Below, piece by piece: positions 52,940 through 62,290 of a stretch of DNA of 64,000 nt. Position numbers and translations under genes: made by a program. Origin of the DNA: Aristolochia californica (Eukaryota; Streptophyta; Magnoliopsida; Piperales; Aristolochiaceae). Numbering within the stretch: position 1 is the first letter of the stretch; every line of letters starts with the position of its first letter. The stretch is from the NCBI GenBank assembly GCA_029961685.1, contig JARWKL010000006.1, positions 17,547,276-17,611,275 of the forward strand, read 5' to 3'. The notes under the pieces are model-generated. The model was given only the letters and a program-made list of their open reading frames with translations. It searched no databases and had not been told where the DNA came from.

Positions 52940-52959
52940 CCCCCCCCCCCCCCCCCCCC
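52940..52959 (+). repeat. Poly-C expansion, 20 C
   Basis: Twenty consecutive C after ccccaaacccaaa, then tccttctacc. This is the last long C-tract, about 0.5 kb before the array changes to short monomers that lack this position altogether. Confidence 0.95.
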
Positions 52960-53490
52960 TCCTTCTACCCATGATTGCAAAACCAAATATAGGAAAAACT
53001 AAAAGAGTTTTCAATTCTTTAAACTCACAGAAACGTTTGTGGAATTATCTCTCTCATCATTTGTGCATTTTGGGTATTCATTTTTTTTTTCAAATCCAAA
53101 CTTGAGTTTTCTCTCTCCCTTTTTTCTCGTAAACTAAAAGATAAAGCAAATAGATCACAACAAAATGAAACTTTTAGAGTTTATGTAGGCAAAAAAATTT
53201 TAAAATTATAATAAATATAAGTGATGAAAATTATTCCACAAACTAAATATGAACACCAAACATTTGTGATCCATGTTTGGGAAATTCCACTTGTACAGCC
53301 CCTAAGAGCTTGGTGGAATTTTATAAGAAAGAGATTCTAATTGATCCTAACATGTTTTAAATGTGGTGGATATGCATGCCAGAAACATGTTGAAGATGCA
53401 AATGTCCTAATGATCCAAAAATTTTGGGTAGAAAAAATTAAATTCTCAAATTAACGTGTGGTTGGATATTTACCAAAGCCAAACAACCCA

Positions 53491-53510
53491 CTTTTTGCCT
53501 ATCCTTAAAA
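53491..53510 (+). repeat. Founding junction of the short monomer form
   Basis: ctttttgcct joins atccttaaaa. In long monomers about 190 bp lies between these blocks (for example 10446-10634). An AT dinucleotide is shared by both sides of the junction. The same junction is present in every later monomer, so a single deletion was amplified. Confidence 0.92.
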
Positions 53511-54214
53511 ATCATAGATACTTTTTGGAATTATCTCTCCCAGCATTTGTGTATTTCCATTTTGGATGTTCAATTTTTTTTTCAAATCTAAACTTGTCCC
53601 ACTTTTCTCGTAAACAAAACGATCACAACAAAATGAAAATTTTAGAGTTTAAGTATGCAAAAAAATTTGAAAACTATAATAAATGTAAGTGAAGAAAATT
53701 ATTTCACATACTAAAAATGAACTCCAAAGTTTTGTTATCCATGTTTGGGAAATTCCAGTTGTACAACCTCTAATAGCTTGGTGGAATTTTATAAGAAAGA
53801 GATTTCTAATTGATCCTAACATGTTTCAAATGTGGTGGATATGCATGCAAGAAACCTGATGCAAATGACCTAATGATCCAAAAATTTCAAGAAGTAGAAA
53901 AAATTAAATTCTCAACTTAACGTGTGGTTGGATATTTACCAGAGTCAAACAGCCCACTTTTTGCATATCCTTAAAAATCATAGATACTTTTTTGAATTAT
54001 CTCTCTCAGCATTTGTGCTTTTCCATTTTGGATGTTCAATTTTTTTTCAAATCCAAACTTGTCCCACTTTTCTTGTAAACAAAACGATCACACCAAAATG
54101 AAAATTTTAGACTTTACGTATGCAAAAAAATTTGAAAACTATAAGAAATGTAAGTGACGAAAATTATTTCACGCACTAAAAATGAACTCCAATGTTTTGT
54201 TATCCATGTTTGGG

Positions 54215-54254
54215 AAATTCCACTAGTATAACCCCTAATAGCTTGGTGGAATTT
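54215..54254. other. Conserved inverted repeat (representative copy)
   Basis: Arms AAATTCCAC (54215-54223) and GTGGAATTT (54246-54254) are perfect reverse complements separated by 22 nt. The element occurs at the same place in most long and short monomers, often with arms intact (for example around 17875, 37675 and 61338). It is absent only from the four recurrently deleted left-HOR units and a few private deletions. The left arm sits in GGGAAATTCC (54212-54221), itself nearly palindromic. Cruciform or protein-binding roles are inference. Confidence 0.8.
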
Positions 54255-55680
54255 TATAAGAAAGAGATTTCTAATTGATCCTAACATGTTTTTAATGTGG
54301 TGGATATGCATGCTAGAAACTTGATGCAAATAACCTAATGATCCAAAAATTTCAAGGAGTAGAAATAATTAAATTCCCAAATTAACGTGTGGTTAGATAT
54401 TTACCAGAGCCAAACAACCCACTTTTTTCCTATCCTTAAAAATCACAGATACTGTTTGGAATTATCTCTCTCAGCATTTGTGCATTTCCATTTTGGATGT
54501 TCAATTTTTTTGAAAAACCAAACTTGTTCCACTTTTCTCCTAAACAAAAATGATCACAACAAAATGAAAATTTTAGAGTTTATGTATGCAAAAAAATTTG
54601 AAAACTATAATAAATGTAAGTGAAGAAAATTATTTCACGCACTAAAAATGAACTCCAATGTTTTGTTATCCATGTTTGCGAAATTCCACTAGTATAACCC
54701 CTAATAGCTTAGTGGAATTTTATAAGAAAGAGATTTCTAATTGATCCTAACATGTTTTTAATGTCGAGGATATGCATGCCAGAAACTTGATGCAAATGAC
54801 CTAATGATCCAAATATTTCAAAGAGTAGAAATAATTAAATTCTCAAGTTAACGTGTGGTTGGATATTTACCAGAGCTAAACAACCCACTATTTTCCTAAC
54901 CTTAAAAATCATAGATACTTTTTAGAGTTATCTCTCTTAGTATTTGTGCATTTCCATTTTGGATGTTCAATTTTTTTTCAAATCCAAACTTGTCCAACTT
55001 TTCTCATAAACAAAACAATTACAACAAAATGAAAATTATAGAGTTTGTGTTTGCAAAAAAATTAAAAATTAGAATAAATGTATGTGAAGAAAATTATTTC
55101 ACGTACTTAAAATGAACTCCAAAGTTTTGTTATCCATGTTTGGAAAATTCCAGTAGTACAACCCCTAATAGCTTGGGTAAATTTTATAAGAAAGAGATTT
55201 TTAATTGATCCTAACATGTTTTAAATGTGGTGGATATGCATTCCAGAAACAAGTTGGCGATGCATATGCCCTAATGATCCAAAAATTTCAAGGAGTAGAA
55301 AAAATTAAATTCTCAAGTTAACGTGTGGTTGGATATTTACCAGAACCAAACAACCCACTTTTTGCCTATCCTTAAAAATTGGAGATACATTTTAGAATTA
55401 TCTCCCTCAACATTTTTGCATTAACATTTTGGATGTTTAATTTTTTTTTCAAATCCAAACTTGTCCGACTTTTCTCGGAAACAAAACGATCACAACAAAA
55501 TGAAAATTTTAGAGTTTAGGTATGCAAAAAAGTTTGAAAACTAAAACAAATGTAAGTGAACAAAACTATTTCACTCACTAAAAATGAACTCCAAAGTTTT
55601 GTTATCCATGTTTTGCAAAATTCCACTAGTACAACCCCTAATAGCTTGGTGGAATTTTATAAGAAAGATATTTCTAATTG

Positions 55681-55800
55681 ATCCAAACATGTGGTGGATA
55701 TGCATGCTAGAAACATGTTGAAGATGCAAATAACCTAATGGTCCAAAAAAATTTAATTGATCCTAACATGTTTTAAATGTGGTGGATATGTATGCCAGAA
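55681..55800 (+). repeat. Partial tandem duplication of the landmark region
   Basis: The segment aattgatcc, then the landmark, then atatgcatgc occurs at about 55677 and again at about 55757, joined through gtccaaaaaaatttaattg. The first copy has lost the ttttaaat part (acatgtggtgg). The duplicated length is about 80 bp. Confidence 0.85.
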
Positions 55801-57554
55801 ACATGGAGAAGATGCAAATGACCTAATGATCCAAAAATTTCATGAAGTAAAAATAATTAAATTCTAAAGTTAACGTGTGGTTGGATATTTACTAGAGCCA
55901 AACAACCCACCTTTTTCCTATCCTTAAAAATCACAGATACTTTTTGGAATTATCTCTCTCACAGTTGTGCATTTCCATTTTGGATGTTCAACTTCTTTTC
56001 AAATCCAAACTTGTTCCACTATTCTTGTAAAAAAAACGATCACAACAAAATGAAAATTTTAGAGTTTATGTATGCAAAAAAGAATGAAAACTATAGTAAA
56101 AGGTATGTGAACAAAAAAATTTCACCCACTAAAAACGAACTCAAAAGTTTTTTTATCCATGTTTTCGAAATTCCACTAGTAGCTTGGTGGGATTTTATAA
56201 GAAAGATTTCTAATTGATCCTACCATTTTTAAATGTGGTGGATATGCATGCCAGAAACATGTTGAGGATGCAAATGACCTAATGATCCAAAAATTTCAAG
56301 GAGTAGAAATAAATAAATTCTCAACTTAACGTGTGGTTGGATATTTACCATAGCCAAACACACCTTTTTTTTCCTATCCTTAAAAATCACTAATAGTTTT
56401 TGGAATAATCTCTCTCAGCATTTGTGAATTTCCATTTTGGATCTTCAATTTTTTTTCAAATCCAAACTTGTCCCATTTTTCCCATAAAGAAAACGATCAC
56501 AAAAAATGAAAATTTTAGAGTTTATGTATGCAAAAAAATTTGAAAACAATAATAAATGTAAGTGAAGAAAATTATTTCACTCACTAAAAAGGAACTCCAA
56601 ATTTTTGTCATCCATGTTTGGGAAATTCCACTAGTACAATCCCTTATAGCTTGGTAAAATTTTATAAGAAAGAGATTTCTAATTGATCCTCACATGTTTT
56701 AAATGTGGTGAATATGCATGCCAGAAACAAGTTGAAGATGCAAATGAACTAATCGTCCAAAAAATTTAATGGAGCTGAATATATTAAGTTCTCAAGTTCA
56801 GGTGTGGTTGGATATTTACAAGATCCAAATAACCTACTTTTTTCCAATCCTTAAAAATCACAGAGACTTTTTGGAAGTAGCTCTCTCAGCATTTGTGCAT
56901 TTCCTTTTTGGATGTTCAATATTTTTCAAATCCAAACTTGTCCCACTTTTCTCGTAAAAAAACGATCACAACAAAATGAAACTTTTAGAGTTTATGTATG
57001 AAAAAAAAATTTAAAACAATAATAAATGTAAGTGAAGAAAATTATTTCACGCACTAAAGATGAACTCCAAAGTTTTGTTATCCATGTTTGGAAATTCCAC
57101 TAGTACAACCCTAATAGCTTGGTGGAATTTTATAAGAAAGAGATTTCTAATTGATCCTAACATGTTTTAAATGTGGTGGATATGCATGCCAGAAACATGT
57201 AGAAGATGCAAATAACCTAATGATCCAAAAATTTCAAGAAGTAGAAATAATTAAATTCTCAAGTTACCGTGTGGTTGGAAATTTACTAGAGCCAAACAAC
57301 CCACTTTTTGCCTACCCTTAAAAATCACAGTCACTTTTTGGAATTATCACTCTCAGCATTTGTGCATTTCCATTATGGATGTTCAATTTCTTTTCAAATC
57401 CAAACTTGTCCTACTTTTCTCGTAAACAAAATGATCACAACAAAATGAAAAGTTGAGAGTATATGTATGCAAAACAATTTGAAAACGATAATAACTGTAA
57501 GTGAGGAAAATTATTTCACGCACTAAAAATGAACTCCAAAGTTTTGTTGTCCCC

Positions 57555-59922
57555 ATTTGGGAAATTCCACTAGTACAACCCCTATAGCTTGGTGGAAGTT
57601 TATAAGAAAGAGATTTCTAATTGAACCTAACAAGTTTTAAATGTGGTGGATATGCATGCCAAAAACATGTTGAAGATGCAAATGAACTAATGAGCCAAAA
57701 ATTTCAAGTAGAAGAAAAAATTAAATTTTCAAGTTAACGTATGGTTGGATATTTACCAAAGCCAAACAACCCACTTTTTACCTATCCTTAAAAATCATAG
57801 ATACTTTTTGGAATTATCTCTCTCAGCATTTGTGCATTTCCATTTTGGAAGTTCACTTTTTTTTTTTCAAATCCAAACTTTCCCCACTTTTCTCGTAAAC
57901 AAAACGATCACAACAAAATGAAAATTTTAGAGTTTACGTATGCAAAAAAATTTGTAAACTATAATAAATGTAAGTGAATAAAATTATTTCACGTACTAAA
58001 AATGAAATCCAAATTTTTTGTTATTCATGTTTCGGAAATTCCAGTAGTACAACCTCTAATAGCTTGGTGAAATTTTCTAACAAAGAGATTTCTAATTGTT
58101 CCTAATATTTTTTAAATGTGGTGGATATGTATGCAAGAAACCTGATGCAAATGACCTAATGATCCAAAAATTTCAAGAAGTACAAAAAATTAAATTCTCA
58201 ACTTCCCGTGTGGTTGGATATTTACCATAGCCAAACAACCCACTTTTTGTATATCCTTAAAAATCACATATACTTTTTTGAATTATCTCTCTCAGTATTT
58301 GTGCTTTTCCATTTTGGATGTTCAATTTTTTTTCAAATCCAAACTTGTCCCACTTTTCTTGTAAACAAAACGATCACACCAAAATGAAAATTTTAGAGTT
58401 TATGTATGCAAAAAAAATTGAAAATTATAAGAAATGTAAGTGACGAAAATTATCTCACGCACTAAAAATGAACTCCAAAGTTTTGTTATCCAAGTTTTGG
58501 AAATTCCACTAGTACAACCCCTAATACCTTGGTGGAATTTTATAAGAAAGAGATTACTAATTGATCCTAACATGTTTTTAATGTGGTGGATAAGCATGCC
58601 AGAAACTTGATGCAAATAACCTAATGCTCCAAAAATTTCAAGGAGTAGAAATAATTAAATTCTCCAGTTAAAGTGTGGTTGGATATTTACCAGAGCTAAA
58701 CAACCCACTTTTTGCCTATCCTTAAAAATCACAGATACTTTTTGGAATTATCTCTCTCAGCATTTGTTCATTTCCATTTTGGATGTTCAATTTTTTTGAA
58801 AAACCAAACTGGTTTCACTTTTCTCGTAAACAAAAACAATCACCACAAAATGAAAATTTGTGTGTTTATGTATGCAAAAAAATTTGAAAACTATAATAAA
58901 TGTAAGTGAAGAAAATTATTTCACGCACTAAAAATGAACTCCAAAGTTTTGTTATCCATGTTTAGGAAATTCCACTAGTACAACCCCTAATAGCTTGGTG
59001 GAATTTTATAAGGAAGAGGTGGAATTTTATAAGGAAGAGATTTCTAATTGATCCTAACATGTTTTAAATGTGGTGGATATGCATTCCAAAAACATGTTCA
59101 AGATGCAAATGACCTAAAGATCCAAAAATTTCATGGAGTAGAAATAATTAAATTCTCAAGTTAACGTGTGGTTGGATATTTACTAGAGCCAAACAACCCA
59201 CTTTTTTCCAATCCTTAAAAATCATAGATACTTTTTGGAATTATCGATCTCAGCATTTGTGCATTTCCATTTTGGCTGTTCAATTTTTTTTCAAATCCAA
59301 ACTTATCCCACTTTTCTCAAAAACAAAACGGTCACAACAAAATGAAAAAATTAAAGTTTATGTATGCAAAAAAATTTGAAAACTATAATAAATGTATGGG
59401 AAAAAAATTATTTAACGCACTAAAAATTAACTACAAAGTTTTGTCATCCATGTTTGGGAAATTCCACTAGTACAACCCAAAATAGCAAGAAGGAATTTTA
59501 TAAGAAAGAGTTTTCTAATTGATCCTAACATGTATTAAATGTGGTGGATATGCGTGCCAGAAACATGTTGAAGATGCAAATGACCTAATAGTCCAAAAAT
59601 TTCAAGGAGTAAAAATAATTAAATTCTCAACTTAACGTGTGGTTGGATATTTACCAGAGCCAAACAACCAACTTTTTGCCTATCCTTAAAAATCACAGAC
59701 ACTTTTTGGAATTGTCACTCTCAGCATTTTTGCATTTCCATTTTGGATGTTCAATTTCTTTTCAAATCCAAACTTGTCCCACTTTTCTCGAAAACAAAAC
59801 GATCACAACAAAATGAAAATTTTTGAGTATATGTATGCAGAAAAAATTGAAAACTATAATAAATGTAAGTGAGGAAAATTATTTCACGCACTAAAAATGA
59901 ACTCCAAATTTTTGTTATCCCC
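57555..59922 (+). repeat. Pentameric HOR, copy 1 (2,368 bp)
   Basis: Five short monomers. Measured between successive ccttaaaaatc blocks (57786, 58255, 58720, 59213, 59684, 60154) they are 469, 465, 493, 471 and 470 bp long, summing to 2,368. Reading against copy 2, I count about six single-base differences (for example at 57555, 58025 and 58070), roughly 99.7 percent identity. To the left of 57555 the same phase is recognisable but identity drops sharply. Confidence 0.95.
58998..59039 (+). repeat. 21-bp tandem duplication, HOR copy 1
   Basis: gtggaattttataaggaag plus ag occurs twice in tandem (58998-59018 and 59019-59039). It covers the right arm of the conserved inverted repeat, so this monomer has two possible right arms. 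It explains the 493-bp unit and is a diagnostic marker of the pentamer. Confidence 0.95.
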
Positions 59923-62290
59923 GTTTGGGAAATTCCACTAGTACAACCCCTATAGCTTGGTGGAAGTTTATAAGAAAGAGATTTCTAATTGAACCTAACA
60001 AGTTTTAAATGTGGTGGATATGCATGCCAAAAACATGTTGAAGATGCAAATGAACTAATGAGCCAAAAATTTCAAGTAGAAGAAAAAATTAAATTTTCAA
60101 GTTAACGTATGGTTGGATATTTACCAAAGCCAAACAACCCACTTTTTACCTATCCTTAAAAATCATAGATACTTTTTGGAATTATCTCTCTCAGCATTTG
60201 TGCATTTCCATTTTGGAAGTTCACTTTTTTTTTTTCAAATCCAAACTTTCCCCACTTTTCTCGTAAACAAAACGATCACAACAAAATGAAAATTTTAGAG
60301 TTTACGTATGCAAAAAAATTTGTAAACTATAATAAATGTAAGTGAATAAAATTATTTCACGTACTAAAAATGAAATCCAAATTTTTTGTTATCCATGTTT
60401 CGGAAATTCCAGTAGTACAACCTCTAATAGCTTGGTGGAATTTTCTAACAAAGAGATTTCTAATTGTTCCTAATATTTTTTAAATGTGGTGGATATGTAT
60501 GCAAGAAACCTGATGCAAATGACCTAATGATCCAAAAATTTCAAGAAGTACAAAAAATTAAATTCTCAACTTCCCGTGTGGTTGGATATTTACCATAGCC
60601 AAACAACCCACTTTTTGTATATCCTTAAAAATCACATATACTTTTTTGAATTATCTCTCTCAGTATTTGTGCTTTTCCATTTTGGATGTTCAATTTTTTT
60701 TCAAATCCAAACTTGTCCCACTTTTCTTGTAAACAAAACGATCACACCAAAATGAAAATTTTAGAGTTTATGTATGCAAAAAAAATTGAAAATTATAAGA
60801 AATGTAAGTGACGAAAATTATCTCACGCACTAAAAATGAACTCCAAAGTTTTGTTATCCAAGTTTTGGAAATTCCACTAGTACAACCCCTAATACCTTGG
60901 TGGAATTTTATAAGAAAGAGATTACTAATTGATCTTAACATGTTTTTAATGTGGTGGATAAGCATGCCAGAAACTTGATGCAAATAACCTAATGCTCCAA
61001 AAATTTCAAGGAGTAGAAATAATTAAATTCTCCAGTTAAAGAGTGGTTGGATATTTACCAGAGCTAAACAACCCACTTTTTGCCTATCCTTAAAAATCAC
61101 AGATACTTTTTGGAATTATCTCTCTCAGCATTTGTTCATTTCCATTTTGGATGTTCAATTTTTTTGAAAAACCAAACTGGTTTCACTTTTCTCGTAAACA
61201 AAAACAATCACCACAAAATGAAAATTTGTGTGTTTATGTATGCAAAAAAATTTGAAAACTATAATAAATGTAAGTGAAGAAAATTATTTCACGCACTAAA
61301 AATGAACTCCAAAGTTTTGTTATCCATGTTTGGGAAATTCCACTAGTACAACCCCTAATAGCTTGGTGGAATTTTATAAGGAAGAGGTGGAATTTTATAA
61401 GGAAGAGATTTCTAATTGATCCTAACATGTTTTAAATGTGGTGGATATGCATTCCAAAAACATGTTCAAGATGCAAATGACCTAAAGATCCAAAAATTTC
61501 ATGGAGTAGAAATAATTAAATTCTCAAGTTAACGTGTGGTTGGATATTTACTAGAGCCAAACAACCCACTTTTTTCCAATCCTTAAAAATCATAGATACT
61601 TTTTGGAATTATCGATCTCAGCATTTGTGCATTTCCATTTTGGCTGTTCAATTTTTTTTCAAATCCAAACTTATCCCACTTTTCTCAAAAACAAAACGGT
61701 CACAACAAAATGAAAAAATTAAAGTTTATGTATGCAAAAAAATTTGAAAACTATAATAAATGTATGGGAAAAAAATTATTTAACGCACTAAAAATTAACT
61801 ACAAAGTTTTGTCATCCATGTTTGGGAAATTCCACTAGTACAACCCAAAATAGCAAGAAGGAATTTTATAAGAAAGAGTTTTCTAATTGATCCTAACATG
61901 TATTAAATGTGGTGGATATGCGTGCCAGAAACATGTTGAAGATGCAAATGACCTAATAGTCCAAAAATTTCAAGGAGTAAAAATAATTAAATTCTCAACT
62001 TAACGTGTGGTTGGATATTTACCAGAGCCAAACAACCAACTTTTTGCCTATCCTTAAAAATCACAGACACTTTTTGGAATTGTCACTCTCAGCATTTTTG
62101 CATTTCCATTTTGGATGTTCAATTTCTTTTCAAATCCAAACTTGTCCCACTTTTCTCGAAAACAAAACGATCACAACAAAATGAAAATTTTTGAGTATAT
62201 GTATGCAGAAAAAATTGAAAACTATAATAAATGTAAGTGAGGAAAATTATTTCACGCACTAAAAATGAACTCCAAATTTTTGTTATCCCC
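59923..62290 (+). repeat. Pentameric HOR, copy 2 (2,368 bp)
   Basis: Same five monomers in the same order and with the same lengths as copy 1. Private features recur exactly: the 11-T run after gttcac, the cccgtgtgg variant, the 21-bp duplication, and the aaaatagcaagaagg variant. Confidence 0.95.
61366..61407 (+). repeat. 21-bp tandem duplication, HOR copy 2
   Basis: Identical to the duplication at 58998, exactly 2,368 bp further on. Confidence 0.95.

Larger units (their letters stand above)
44995..53455 (+). repeat. Irregular Q/P monomers
   Basis: Units start at about 44995, 45662, 46299, 46971, 47641, 48341, 49018, 49275, 49945, 50618, 51297, 51971, 52644 and 53353. Q and P no longer strictly alternate (for example P, P, P around 48.6-50.2 kb and Q, Q around 52.2-52.9 kb). 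A deletion of about 45 bp occurs at about 46175 (gcgaaaaaattaattcacg). Confidence 0.75.
53456..57554 (+). repeat. Short-form monomers, loosely ordered
   Basis: Units of about 462-475 bp have landmarks at about 53822, 54288, 54757, 55219, 55690 (with a second partial at 55775), 56223, 56695 and 57166. Besides the 190-bp deletion they lack about 12 bp (cttgtcccac in place of cttgagttttcactctccca) and about 15 bp (aaacgatcacaac in place of aaagataaggcaaatagatc). The last part of this block, from roughly 56.8 kb, already matches the phase of the pentameric HOR to its right, but is more diverged. Confidence 0.88.

Noticed and set aside
52925..52960. Telomere-like ccccaaacccaaaccccc
   Set aside because: Only two irregular units next to an expanded C-run at its normal monomer position. 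It is not a telomeric tract and does not recur.
54212..54221. GGGAAATTCC as a functional NF-kappaB site array
   Set aside because: The match to the consensus is real and repeated many times, but it overlaps the inverted repeat, which may explain its conservation. The host may not be an animal. Kept only as a note.
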